64,000 nucleotides of DNA from Hymenobacter ruricola. Its GTDB lineage: Bacteria > Bacteroidota > Bacteroidia > Cytophagales > Hymenobacteraceae. The position numbers and the translations under genes are program-made. The stretch is taken from assembly GCF_015694525.1 (NCBI RefSeq), contig NZ_JADQDM010000016.1:52830-116829 (forward strand). Reading direction: 5' to 3'. Under the pieces are notes generated by a model that was not told the DNA's origin, ran no database searches, and worked only from the letters and a program-made list of their open reading frames with translations. Shown here one piece after another: positions 54,725-63,325 of the stretch (positions are counted from its first letter, which is position 1; the number at the start of each line of letters is the position of its first letter).

Positions 54725-55438
54725 ATGGACATTTTCGATAAGCTCACCAGCGCCGCCAAGGACTTTTTCATTGAGCCCGAAGAAGGCAAGCCGGCGCCCG
54801 CGCCCACCACGCCCCCCACCGCGCAGTACGGAGCCGCGGCCCAGCCAGGGGCCCCGGCAGCAGCCGGCAGCGCGGCCGTGCCGGGCGCTTCGCTGCCGCC
54901 CACGCAGGCCGAGCAGCGCCACCTCGACCACATTGCGGGCCTGCTGGCCGGCGACGGCAAAGACTTCAGCGCCTACGTGAAAATGGTGAAGAGCATGGCC
55001 AGCAGCGGCCTCACCGGCCCACTGCTCTACCAAACGGCTTTCAACGCCTTCGCGGCCGTGAACGGGGCCACCGTGCCCGCGCTGCTGTCCTCGGCCGGGC
55101 AGTTTGAGCAGGCCCTGGCCACTGACCACGAAAAAGTGCTGGCCCGCCACCGCGAAAAAATGGGCGAGTCTGCTGCTCCCGGCGCCGCGGCCAGCGCCGC
55201 CGTGCAGCTCGCCGCCCAGGAAAAAAAGCTGGCCGCCGAGCTGGCCGACCTCACCCAGCAGGTGCAGGCCAAGCAGCAACAACTGCTCCAGACCCAACAG
55301 CAGCTGGCCGAGGAGCTCCAAAAAACCCAGTCCGCGCTGGCGTCTTACGAACTGGCCAACTCCGCGGCCCTGGCGGAGTTGCAAGCGCACCGCAAAGCCG
55401 CCGCGTCTTTCCTGAACGCGGGCGGCGCGGCTAAGTAG
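54725..55438 (+). CDS. hypothetical coiled-coil protein with amphipathic N-terminal helix
   Basis: A 237-residue protein. Residues 1-15 (MDIFDKLTSAAKDFF) form an amphipathic helix similar in pattern to the membrane-binding start of PspA proteins. A disordered Pro/Ala/Gly linker (22-60), a small helical domain (60-135) and a long coiled coil (about 160-225, LAAELADLTQQVQAKQQQLL...) follow. No family is recognised. It is the first of three genes on the strand with related envelope features. Confidence 0.65.
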   Translation: MDIFDKLTSAAKDFFIEPEEGKPAPAPTTPPTAQYGAAAQPGAPAAAGSAAVPGASLPPTQAEQRHLDHIAGLLAGDGKDFSAYVKMVKSMASSGLTGPLLYQTAFNAFAAVNGATVPALLSSAGQFEQALATDHEKVLARHREKMGESAAPGAAASAAVQLAAQEKKLAAELADLTQQVQAKQQQLLQTQQQLAEELQKTQSALASYELANSAALAELQAHRKAAASFLNAGGAAK

Positions 55439-55496
55439 CCGCGCCCGCCGCCCCGCCCGTAATGGCTGGCGACCTTCCTTTCTTATTTGCAAGACC

Positions 55497-56492
55497 ATGA
55501 ACACTCCCCTACTAGGCCCGCCGTCGCCGGAAGACGGCCTTCCCTCCTGGCAGAAACCCGAGAAAGCAGCCGCCTGGGTTTTCGTGGCCGCGCTAGTGGG
55601 CGCGGGCGTGTATTACTGGGGCAAGATTTTGCCGTATTTGATTGACATTGTCTTCGACACCGTGAAGCTGGGGATTGGCCTGGGGGCGTTGTTCGTGCTG
55701 TTTTTGCTGGCCACCAACAAGCGCATTCAGGCCGGGCTCTGGTACGCCGGGCAGCGCATTTTTCGTACGGCGGCCAGCATTTTCGTGAACACCGACCCCA
55801 TCGGCATCATGGAAGACTACATCCGCAATACCGAGCAGGAAGCCCGCAAGATGGATGCCGAAGTCACCAACATCGAGGGCGCCCACGAGTTGGTCAAGCG
55901 CAAGCTCGCCGCCAACGACGCGCAGATGAAGGAGTACCTGGCCCTGGCCGCCTCGGCCCAGCGCCAGGGCGAAAGAGACAGCGCTGACAGCTACGCCAGC
56001 CGCGCCGCGCAGCTGGAAGATTACAATAAGCGCCTGACGCCCATGGCCACGACCACGGCCAACGTGAGCCTGGTGATGCGCCAGATACTAAAGGCCGCCC
56101 TGCGCCAGATTGATAACAGCAAGTTTAAAGTGAATTTGCTCAAGGATGAATACGCCTTGGTGAAGCGCACGAGCTCGGGGATGCGGGCGGCGATGAACAT
56201 TTTGCGTGGCGACCCCGACAAGAAGTACTTCTTCGACTTGGCCACTGACCGCGTGGCCCAGGACATGGCCCAGCAGCTGGGCCAAATCAAGCAGGCCATG
56301 CGCTACTCGCAGGAGTTCGTCAAGGAGATGGACATCCAGAACGGCGTCATGTCCGAGAAGGGACAGGCCCTGCTCAACAAATACCAAAACGGCGACTTCA
56401 ACGCCATTATGGAGAATGAGCCGCCGGTGCGCATGAGCGCGGCCGCTACCCGCCAGGCCACCGACGACGCCTACGGCAAGCTGCTCGACTGA
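55497..56492 (+). CDS. membrane-tethered PspA/IM30-like coiled-coil protein
   Basis: A 331-residue protein. Two hydrophobic helices (about 25-45 and 50-70) are followed by a long helical region with the PspA/ESCRT-III-like pattern: a DP-linked opening (TDPIGIMEDYIRNTEQEARKM), then paired coiled-coil helices with charge alternation and the segment SADSYASRAAQLEDYNKRLT. A short C-terminal tail ends MSAAATRQATDDAYGKLLD. PspA-like proteins remodel and protect membranes; the added helices anchor this one. It lies 58 bases after the coiled-coil gene. Confidence 0.65.
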   Translation: MNTPLLGPPSPEDGLPSWQKPEKAAAWVFVAALVGAGVYYWGKILPYLIDIVFDTVKLGIGLGALFVLFLLATNKRIQAGLWYAGQRIFRTAASIFVNTDPIGIMEDYIRNTEQEARKMDAEVTNIEGAHELVKRKLAANDAQMKEYLALAASAQRQGERDSADSYASRAAQLEDYNKRLTPMATTTANVSLVMRQILKAALRQIDNSKFKVNLLKDEYALVKRTSSGMRAAMNILRGDPDKKYFFDLATDRVAQDMAQQLGQIKQAMRYSQEFVKEMDIQNGVMSEKGQALLNKYQNGDFNAIMENEPPVRMSAAATRQATDDAYGKLLD

Positions 56493-56512
56493 TAAATAAT
56501 GAAACGTTAGGC

Positions 56513-56603
56513 CGTCATGCAGAGCGTCAGCGAGGCATCTTTACCGCAATAGTAAATGAATGCATTGCGCAGTAAAGATGCTTCGCTTTCGCTCTGCATG
56601 ACG
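56513..56603. repeat. intergenic inverted repeat, family D, copy 2
   Basis: Arms CGTCATGCAGAGCGTCAGCG and complement ending GCATGACG, core GGCATCTTTAC / GTAAAGATGC. It separates the PspA-like and Ppx-like genes. Confidence 0.88.
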
Positions 56604-56641
56604 TTCTAAACCCTCTCCATTTTCACCATTACCACCTTTTC

Positions 56642-57649
56642 ATGCGTCTCACCTTTGCCAGCAAGGCCATCATTGCGGCCATCATCCTCATTGGCCTGTA
56701 TTTCGGCATTCGCCGCTTCACGGCCACCAACCCGGAACTGGCCCAGTCGGGCCGCTCGGCCATCGACCCGGTGGCGGACACCACCAGCCGCCCAACCAGC
56801 TCGGGGGGGGCGTCCGACACGCCGGCTGCGGCCGGCACCAAGCCCGCCTTCGCCTACACCGCGCCCGAGCCGGTGAACGGCAAGCTGAAAGGCGTGGTGG
56901 AGTTGGGCGCCAGCGGCTTCAACTCCTTCATCGTGCGCATCGACCCGCAACGCACCTGGAAGCTGGAAAAGGCCGAATTCGGCAACAGCCTGGTGCTGGA
57001 AAACATGGCGTCCGACGACGACATTCGCAAAGGCCTCAAGGCATACATCGGCTCGATGCTGGACTTTGGCGTGGGCGGGCGCGACATTCATTTTGTGGTG
57101 AGCTCTGGGGCGCTGAAAGCCGAGGGCACGGCCAAAATCGTGAAAGCCCTGAAAAGCCTCAACTACGTGGTGAACACCGTGACGCCCGAGAAGGAAGGCG
57201 TGCTGGGCCTGCGCTCGGTGCTGCCCGCCTCGTATGCCGACCGGGCGTTTGTAGCCGACATCGGCTCGGGCAACACCAAGATTTCGTGGCTCGACGGCAA
57301 CCAGCCCAAATCGGTGGAAACCTACGGCGCCAAGTATTTTGAGAAAGGCACCGACGATGCCGCCGTGGCCACCGAGGTGAAAGCCAAAGCCGGCCAGGTG
57401 CCGGCCGACCTGCGCGGCACCTGCTTCATCATCGGCGGCGTGCCGTTTGAAATGGCCAAAAAGGTGCGCAACGGCAAGGAGCGCTACACCGTGCTCGACG
57501 CCCCGAGCGCCTACCAGCTCGACAACGCCAAGTCGAAAGCCGGCCTCAACATCTACAAAGCCATTGCCGACGCCACGGGCTGCAAGCAGTTTGTGTTCGA
57601 CTGGGACGCCAACTTCACCATCGGCTATTTGCTGACGCTGCCCAAGTAA
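56642..57649 (+). CDS. membrane-anchored Ppx/GppA-like (ASKHA-fold) protein
   Basis: A 335-residue protein. One N-terminal helix (9-24) and a Thr/Ser/Pro linker (30-75) precede a domain with the ASKHA layout: phosphate-1-like VVELGASGFNSFIV (85-98), FVVSSGALKAEG, a PEKEGVLGLRS segment similar to the conserved Glu region of exopolyphosphatases, phosphate-2-like VADIGSGNTK (204-213), and adenosine-like CFIIGGVPFE (261-270). The first motif has Glu where Ppx has Asp. Topology is ambiguous, with basic residues on both sides of the helix. It is probably coupled in function to the PspA-like gene upstream. Confidence 0.65.
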   Translation: MRLTFASKAIIAAIILIGLYFGIRRFTATNPELAQSGRSAIDPVADTTSRPTSSGGASDTPAAAGTKPAFAYTAPEPVNGKLKGVVELGASGFNSFIVRIDPQRTWKLEKAEFGNSLVLENMASDDDIRKGLKAYIGSMLDFGVGGRDIHFVVSSGALKAEGTAKIVKALKSLNYVVNTVTPEKEGVLGLRSVLPASYADRAFVADIGSGNTKISWLDGNQPKSVETYGAKYFEKGTDDAAVATEVKAKAGQVPADLRGTCFIIGGVPFEMAKKVRNGKERYTVLDAPSAYQLDNAKSKAGLNIYKAIADATGCKQFVFDWDANFTIGYLLTLPK

Positions 57650-57681
57650 GCAGGTCTCTTCATTGGCAAACAATCAATAGT

Positions 57682-57782
57682 AAACGTCTGTCATCCTGAG
57701 CGCAGCGAAGGACCTTTTCACCGCTGAACAAGCCGTTCCCAAGTGAGAAGGTCCTTCGCTGCGCTCAGGATGACAGACGTTT
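57682..57782. repeat. intergenic inverted repeat, family C, copy 3
   Basis: Arms AAACGTCTGTCATCCTGAGC and complement ending GACAGACGTTT, core AAGGACCTT / AAGGTCCTT. It separates the Ppx-like and MBL genes. Confidence 0.9.
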
Positions 57783-57852
57783 TTGGTTTATAAAACCCTG
57801 CCGCCGCCCACCCGTTTCTTTGGCTTCCCAAGCTCCTCTCTGTTTCCCGCCG

Positions 57853-58866
57853 ATGCCCAAACGCATTTCCTACCTCCGCAACGACCAACTGCCCACCGTG
57901 CGCCCCGGCTACCCCGGCAACAAGCTGTTCGGCAACGAATTCGCCAACGGCGAAGAGCTGTTAGAGCCCAGCTTCGGCACCGTGCTGAAGTGGCAGCTCG
58001 AAACCAACCCGCAGAAAGAGGAAAAGAAAGCCGATACCTGGGCACCCGCCGTGGTGGACTGCACGGCCGCGTTTTCCGCCACCGAAGACCTGCTGGTGTG
58101 GCTGGGCCACTCCTGCTTTTTGCTGCGCGCCGCCGGCGTCACGCTGCTCTTCGACCCCGTGCTGTTCAGCTCGATTGGCCTGCGCCACCGCCACGCCCTC
58201 CCCTGCCCGCCCGAAGCCATGCGCAGCCTCGACTACCTGCTGCTCTCGCACGGCCACCGCGACCACCTCGACGAAAAATCTATCAAGCTGCTGGCCCACC
58301 AGAACCCGCAGATGCAGGTGCTCTCGTCCTTGCGCATGGGGCCGCTGCTGCGCGGCATGGCCAAAAATATCAACGTGCAGGAAGCCGGCTGGTGGCAGCA
58401 GTACGACCTCGGCCCCGATTCTCCGCTCGAAATCACCTACCTGCCGGCCGCCCACTGGCACCGCCGCGGCCTGGCCGACCTGAACGAAGTGCTCTGGGGC
58501 AGCTTTTTGATTAAGGTCAATGACAAGCTCCTCTACTTCGCCGGCGACACGGCCTACGCCAACCACTTCGAGGCCATCGAGCAGCGCTTCGGCCCCATCG
58601 ACATCACGCTGATGCCCATCGGCGCCTACAAGCCGGCCTACATGATGGCCCAAAGCCACGTGAACCCCCACGAAGCCGCCAAAGCCGCCAACGTGCTGCG
58701 CGCCGGCCACGTGGTGCCCATGCACCACGGCACCTTCGACCTGAGCGACGAGCCCGCCTCCGAGCCCCTGCGCCAGCTCACGGAAGTGGCCGCGGGCGGC
58801 ATGCTGCGCGGCGAGCTGCACGCCCCGGCCGTGGGCGAGGTGCTGCGCTGGCAGGACTGGGAATAG
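57853..58866 (+). CDS. cytoplasmic MBL-fold metallo-hydrolase
   Basis: A 337-residue protein of the same NAPE-PLD/UlaG-like group as the gene at 12628-13758 but without a membrane anchor. VWLGHSCFLLRAAGV, LLSHGHRDHLDEKSI (HxHxDH), TYLPAAHWHRRGL, YFAGDTAYANHF and VPMHHGTFDLSDE give the metal ligands. The substrate is unknown. The ATG at 57853 starts MPKRISYLR; the upstream frame is an extension. It precedes a 21-bp minisatellite. Confidence 0.9.
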   Translation: MPKRISYLRNDQLPTVRPGYPGNKLFGNEFANGEELLEPSFGTVLKWQLETNPQKEEKKADTWAPAVVDCTAAFSATEDLLVWLGHSCFLLRAAGVTLLFDPVLFSSIGLRHRHALPCPPEAMRSLDYLLLSHGHRDHLDEKSIKLLAHQNPQMQVLSSLRMGPLLRGMAKNINVQEAGWWQQYDLGPDSPLEITYLPAAHWHRRGLADLNEVLWGSFLIKVNDKLLYFAGDTAYANHFEAIEQRFGPIDITLMPIGAYKPAYMMAQSHVNPHEAAKAANVLRAGHVVPMHHGTFDLSDEPASEPLRQLTEVAAGGMLRGELHAPAVGEVLRWQDWE

Positions 58867-58876
58867 CGCGCCGGGC

Positions 58877-59103
58877 CGTGGGCCACTGCTTCGAGGCGTT
58901 GGGCCACGGCTTCGAGGCAGTGGGCCAATCCTCTGGGATGGTGGGCCACCGCTCCGAGGCGTTGGGCCAGCCTCCCGAGGCATGCGGCCACGGCTCCGAG
59001 GTGTTGGGCCAGCGTTCCAGGTAGTGGGCCAGGGCTCCGAGATACGCGGCCACGGTTCCGAGGCAGTGGGCCAGCCTTCCGAGATGGGCGGCCACCGGGC
59101 CAA
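58877..59103. repeat. tandem 21-bp minisatellite, about 10 copies
   Basis: Units such as GTTGGGCCACGGCTTCGAGG(C) repeat with period 21 (one unit of 20) and substitutions between units, from 58877 to about 59103. The unit is 7 codons and is open on the minus strand as a WP-rich heptapeptide, but no start or gene context supports translation. It fills the gap before the SSS symporter promoter. Confidence 0.9.
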
Positions 59104-59139
59104 ACCGCGCCGGAAGCGCACAGCGGCGCCCGCAAGCGC

Positions 59140-59147
59140 TACCTTTG
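59140..59147 (+). promoter_or_regulatory. -7 box TACCTTTG for the SSS symporter gene
   Basis: Perfect TAnnTTTG match, 6 bases before the ATG at 59154. Confidence 0.55.
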
Positions 59148-59153
59148 CCCCCT

Positions 59154-60656
59154 ATGTCGCCTACTTTAGTTTTAAGCCTCGTTGCGGGCTACTTCGCCGT
59201 TCTCATCATCATTGCCGTGCTCACCTCGCGGGGCGCCACCAGCGAAAGCTTCTTCGTGGCCAACCGCAACGCCCCCTGGTACATGGTGGCCTTCGCCATG
59301 ATTGGCACCTCGCTCTCGGGCGTCACCTTCATCTCGGTGCCGGGCAACGTGTACGGCAAAAGCTGGAGCTATTTAGCGGTAGCAATGGGCTTCGTGGCCG
59401 GCTACGTGGTCATTGGCCTGGTGCTGATGCCGCTGTATTACCGGCTCCGGCTGGTGTCCATTTATTCCTACCTGGACCAGCGCTTTGGCTACTGGAGCTA
59501 CAAGACCGGGGCGCTGTTCTTCCTCATTTCGCGCTCCCTGGGCTCGGCCCTGCGGCTGTACCTGGTGGCCGGCGTGCTGCAATTGGCCGTGTTCGATGCC
59601 ATGGGCGTGCCCTTTGCCGTGACGGTGGTGGTCAGCATCCTGTTCATCTACCTCTACACCTTCAAGGGCGGCCTCAAAACCATCCTCTGGACCGACACTT
59701 TCCAGACGCTGGCCATGCTGAGCTGCGTGGCCCTGAGCATCTATTTCATGGCCGATGCGCTGAATTATTCCTTCGCCAAGCTCGTCGGCGCGGTGAAAGA
59801 CAGCCCCATGTCGCAGGTCTATTTCTCGGATGTTCGGGACGATAAGTTCTTCTGGAAGCAGTTCGCCTCCGGCATGTTCATCACCATCGTGATGACCGGC
59901 CTCGACCAGGACCTGATGCAGAAAAACCTGAGCTGCCGCAGCCTCGGCGAGGCCCAGAAGAACCTGTTCTGGTTCACGCCCGTCATCGTGTGCGTCAACG
60001 TGCTGTTCCTGACCCTGGGCGTGCTCATGTACCAGTACGCCGCCGCCCGCGGCCTGCACCTCACGGATTTGCCCCAGCTGCTCAAACTCAAAGGCGGCCT
60101 CGATACCGACAAAGTATTCCCCTATCTGGCCACCACGCAGTTCTCGCTCGTGGCCGGCATCATTTTCATCCTGGGCATCATCGCCGTCACCTACGCTTCG
60201 GCCGATTCGGCCCTCACGGCCCTCACCACCTCCTTTTGCGTCGATTTCCTCGACATCAGCAAGTACTCCGAAAAGCAGCAGACGCGCCTGCGCCAATTCA
60301 CTCACCTGGGCTGGTCGGTGGTGCTGATTCTCATCATCCTCGTTTTCCGCGCCATCAACGAGCAGAGCCTGATTGACGCCGTGTACAAGGCCGCCGGCTT
60401 CACCTACGGGCCGCTGCTGGGCCTGTTTTCCTTTGGCATCCTCACCCAGCGGCGGCTGCGCGATGGGCTGGTGCTGCCCGTGTGCGTGGCGGGCGTGGGC
60501 CTCACCTGGCTCATCGTGTCGCACTCCGTGGAGTGGCTGGGCGGCTACAAGTTCGGCTTCGAAATTCTCTTGCTCAACGGCGCCCTCATTTACCTGAGCC
60601 TGCTCGCCATTTCCCGCCCCGCCGCGGTGAACCCCGCCGCCCAAACCGCGGTTTAA
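59154..60656 (+). CDS. sodium:solute symporter (SSS family)
   Basis: A 500-residue inner-membrane transporter with about 13 helices. The start LVAGYFAVLIIIAVLTSRGA, the FFVANRNAPWYMVAFAMIGT segment, and FITIVMTGLDQDLMQKNLSC are typical of the sodium-solute symporter family (LeuT fold). The substrate (sugar, amino acid, pantothenate or other) is not readable. The ATG at 59154 gives the usual start; a TTG at 59145 lies in the promoter. A small TonB-domain gene follows 6 bases later, so they may be one unit. Confidence 0.92.
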   Translation: MSPTLVLSLVAGYFAVLIIIAVLTSRGATSESFFVANRNAPWYMVAFAMIGTSLSGVTFISVPGNVYGKSWSYLAVAMGFVAGYVVIGLVLMPLYYRLRLVSIYSYLDQRFGYWSYKTGALFFLISRSLGSALRLYLVAGVLQLAVFDAMGVPFAVTVVVSILFIYLYTFKGGLKTILWTDTFQTLAMLSCVALSIYFMADALNYSFAKLVGAVKDSPMSQVYFSDVRDDKFFWKQFASGMFITIVMTGLDQDLMQKNLSCRSLGEAQKNLFWFTPVIVCVNVLFLTLGVLMYQYAAARGLHLTDLPQLLKLKGGLDTDKVFPYLATTQFSLVAGIIFILGIIAVTYASADSALTALTTSFCVDFLDISKYSEKQQTRLRQFTHLGWSVVLILIILVFRAINEQSLIDAVYKAAGFTYGPLLGLFSFGILTQRRLRDGLVLPVCVAGVGLTWLIVSHSVEWLGGYKFGFEILLLNGALIYLSLLAISRPAAVNPAAQTAV

Positions 60657-60662
60657 CTCCTC

Positions 60663-61175
60663 ATGAAGAAGACTATTCTTTCGGCCCTGCTGGTCGCGGC
60701 CGCGGCCCCGGCCGCACTGGCCCAAACGCCCGCCGCCCCCGCTGGCGCCGCCCAACAGCCCATCATCCTCAAGGCCGACAACATGCAGGTGCAGGCCCAC
60801 TCGGCCGCCAACCGCCCCGACCGCGCGCCCGTGTACCCCGGCGGCGAGCAGGCGTTGGGGCTCTTTTTTCTCGAAAACATAAAATATCCGGAGGCCGCGC
60901 GCGTCAAAGAACTCAGCGGCATCGTGCTGGTCACGGCCACGGTGAATGCCGACGGCTCCGTGAGCAACCCGGTGGTGGCGAAGTCGCTCTCGCCCGAGTG
61001 CGACGCCGAAGCCCTGCGCGTGGTGCCGCTGCTCAAGGGCTGGCAGCCGGCCATGCGCAAGGGCCGGCCGCTGCCGGTGCTTATTCAGTTGCCGGTGCCC
61101 TTTGGCGGCGCGGGCAACATGAAGATTGAAATGAACAACCGGCCTTCGCCGGCCGGCGTGCGGCGGGTGAAGTAG
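60663..61175 (+). CDS. exported TonB C-terminal domain protein
   Basis: A 170-residue protein with a signal peptide (1-20, ending ALAQ). Residues about 65-145 are a TonB C-terminal domain: ENIKYPEAARVKELSGIVLV, ATVNADGSVSNPVVAKSL and GWQPAMRKGRPLPVLIQLPV. It has no membrane anchor or Pro-rich span, so it is not an ordinary TonB. It begins 6 bases after the SSS gene and may be part of the same transcript. Confidence 0.82.
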   Translation: MKKTILSALLVAAAAPAALAQTPAAPAGAAQQPIILKADNMQVQAHSAANRPDRAPVYPGGEQALGLFFLENIKYPEAARVKELSGIVLVTATVNADGSVSNPVVAKSLSPECDAEALRVVPLLKGWQPAMRKGRPLPVLIQLPVPFGGAGNMKIEMNNRPSPAGVRRVK

Positions 61176-61201
61176 GTCAGTGGTGGCAGTAGGCAGTGTT
61201 A

Positions 61202-61304
61202 TTAGAACGTCATGCAGCGCGCAGCGAAGCATCTTTACCGCGCAACGCAATTAGTTAGTGGTGGCGGTAAAGATGCTTCGCTGCGCTCGGCATGACGGTT
61301 CTAA
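61202..61304. repeat. intergenic inverted repeat, family D, copy 3
   Basis: Arms TTAGAACGTCATGCAGCGCG and complement, core AAGCATCTTTACCGC / GCGGTAAAGATGCTT. It separates the TonB-domain and ABC-exporter genes. Confidence 0.9.
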
Positions 61305-61397
61305 CGGCGCTCAGTGTGACGTTCGGCTTCACCGGCACCTCACCTTGCGCGGCCGTATTTGCCGTGTTCGATTAGTAGTTAACTATACCCCCGCCTG

Positions 61398-63248
61398 ATG
61401 GCTAGAAGTGGATTAAATACCAGTGGCAACGACGTTTCGGCCGATTTGCCCAAACCCAAAGTCACCAAAGAAACCCTCAAGCGCAGCCTGCGAATTTTCC
61501 GCTACGTGCTGCCCTACCGCTCCAAATTCATCATCGGCATGGTGCTGCTGGTGCTCAGCAGCCTCAGCACCATGTCCTTCCCCTGGATTGGCGGCAAGCT
61601 GGTGGACGCCGCCAACGACAAGCCCTTCGTGCTGCCCGGCGGCCTGGTGCTCGACATCAACCGCATTGCGCTGGGGCTATTCCTCGTGACGGTGCTGCAG
61701 GGCCTGTTTTCCTTCGGGCGCATCTGGTTTTTCACGCAGGTAAGCGAGTTCACGGTGCGCGACATCCGGGAGGCGCTCTATGCCAAGTTTGTGCAGCTGC
61801 CCATCCCCTTCTTCGAGAAAAACCGCGTGGGCGCCGTCACTTCGCGCATTACTTCGGATGTGGCCCAGATTCAGGACTCGTTTTCGCTGACGCTGGCCGA
61901 GCTGTTCCGGCAGGTGTTTACGCTGCTGGCGGGGCTGGCCTTCATCATGTTCGTGTCGTGGCGGCTGTCGGTGTTCATGCTCATCACGTTTCCGCCCATT
62001 GTGCTGGCGGCGGGCTTGTTCGGGCGCAAAATCCGCACGCTCTCGAAGACCGTGCAGCAGGAGCTGGCCCACACCAACACCATCGTGGAGGAAACCCTGC
62101 AAGCCATCAACTCGGTGAAAGCCTTCACCAACGAGCGGTTTGAAATCGGGCGCTACACCACCTCGCTGCGCAAGGTGGTGCGGGCGGCCCTGCAAAGCAA
62201 CCTCTACCGCGGCGCCTTCGTGTCGTTTGTGATTATTGGGTTGTTTGGGGGCATCATCCTGGTGCTGTGGCGCGGGGCCACGCTGGTGCACACCCCCAAA
62301 ACCGACCCCAACCACCTCGACATTGGCCAGCTCGTGTCGTTCATTCTCTACACGGTGTACATCGGCGCCTCGGTGGCCGGGCTGGGCGAAGTGTACGGCA
62401 AGGTGCAAAGCACCCTCGGCGCCTCCGAGCGCATCCTCGAAATTCTGGACGAAGCGCCCGAGCCCACCCACATCGACCCGCCCGTGGGCCTGGTGCCGGC
62501 CCGCCTGCACGGCGAGATTCGCTACGAGCACGTGGCCTTCCGCTACCCCACCCGGCCCGACATCGCGGTGCTGTCCGACATTGACTTTCACATCGCGGCG
62601 GGCGAGAAAATTGCCCTCGTGGGCCCCAGTGGCGCGGGCAAAAGCACCATCGCCGGCCTGCTGATGCAGTTTTACCCCCTGAGCGGCGGCCGCATCATCG
62701 TGGACGGGCACGACGTGCAGGACTACGACCTCACCGCCCTGCGCCGCCACATCGGCATCGTGCCGCAGGAAACGCTGCTCTTTGGCGGCACCATCCGCGA
62801 GAACATCGCCTACGGCAAACCCGACGCCACCGACGGCGAAATCATCGAAGCCGCCGAGCGGGCCAACGCCTGGCAGTTCATCCAGGCCTTCCCCGAGGCG
62901 CTGGATACCGTGGTGGGCGACCGGGGCATCAAGCTTTCGGGCGGGCAGCGCCAGCGCGTGGCTATTGCCCGCGCCATCCTGAAAAACCCCGCCATCCTCA
63001 TCCTGGACGAAGCCACGTCCTCCCTCGACAGCGAAAGCGAAAAGCTCGTGCAAGGCGCCCTGGATGAGCTGATGCAGCACCGCACCAGCCTCATTATCGC
63101 CCACCGCCTCTCGACCATCCGCAAAGTCGATAAAATCCTGGTCATCGACGGCGGCCGCATCGTGGAAGCGGGCTCGCACGAGGAACTGAGCGAGCGCGAA
63201 GGCGGGCTGTATGCGAACCTGCTGCGGCTGCAGTTTGAGCTGACGTAG
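61398..63248 (+). CDS. ABC exporter, fused permease and ATPase (MsbA/ABCB type)
   Basis: A 616-residue half-transporter that works as a homodimer. Six helices (about 35-330) precede an ATPase domain with Walker A GPSGAGKST, Q-loop region VPQETLLFGGTIRENI, signature LSGGQRQRVAIARAIL, Walker B AILILDEATSSLDSES, and the switch His in IIAHRLSTI. Substrates may be lipid, drug or peptide. The ATG at 61398 is used; length is normal. It is monocistronic. Confidence 0.95.
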   Translation: MARSGLNTSGNDVSADLPKPKVTKETLKRSLRIFRYVLPYRSKFIIGMVLLVLSSLSTMSFPWIGGKLVDAANDKPFVLPGGLVLDINRIALGLFLVTVLQGLFSFGRIWFFTQVSEFTVRDIREALYAKFVQLPIPFFEKNRVGAVTSRITSDVAQIQDSFSLTLAELFRQVFTLLAGLAFIMFVSWRLSVFMLITFPPIVLAAGLFGRKIRTLSKTVQQELAHTNTIVEETLQAINSVKAFTNERFEIGRYTTSLRKVVRAALQSNLYRGAFVSFVIIGLFGGIILVLWRGATLVHTPKTDPNHLDIGQLVSFILYTVYIGASVAGLGEVYGKVQSTLGASERILEILDEAPEPTHIDPPVGLVPARLHGEIRYEHVAFRYPTRPDIAVLSDIDFHIAAGEKIALVGPSGAGKSTIAGLLMQFYPLSGGRIIVDGHDVQDYDLTALRRHIGIVPQETLLFGGTIRENIAYGKPDATDGEIIEAAERANAWQFIQAFPEALDTVVGDRGIKLSGGQRQRVAIARAILKNPAILILDEATSSLDSESEKLVQGALDELMQHRTSLIIAHRLSTIRKVDKILVIDGGRIVEAGSHEELSEREGGLYANLLRLQFELT

Positions 63249-63325
63249 TGTTTGGTTTGGAAACACACGAATACGGTCCTTGCTTCGTTAGCCTTAGCGA
63301 AGCAAGGACCGTAGATTTTTAGGTA

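Noticed and set aside
58877..59103. CRISPR array
   Set aside because: Units are directly joined with period 21 and no unique spacers; no cas gene nearby. It is a minisatellite.
57961..59121. Minus-strand 386-codon frame with repeated WP-rich heptapeptides
   Set aside because: It overlaps the intact MBL gene on the other strand, and its repetitive N-terminus is just the minisatellite read as codons. No start or promoter supports it.
59373..61250. Long minus-strand frame over the SSS and TonB-domain genes
   Set aside because: Antisense shadow spanning two real genes and a repeat.
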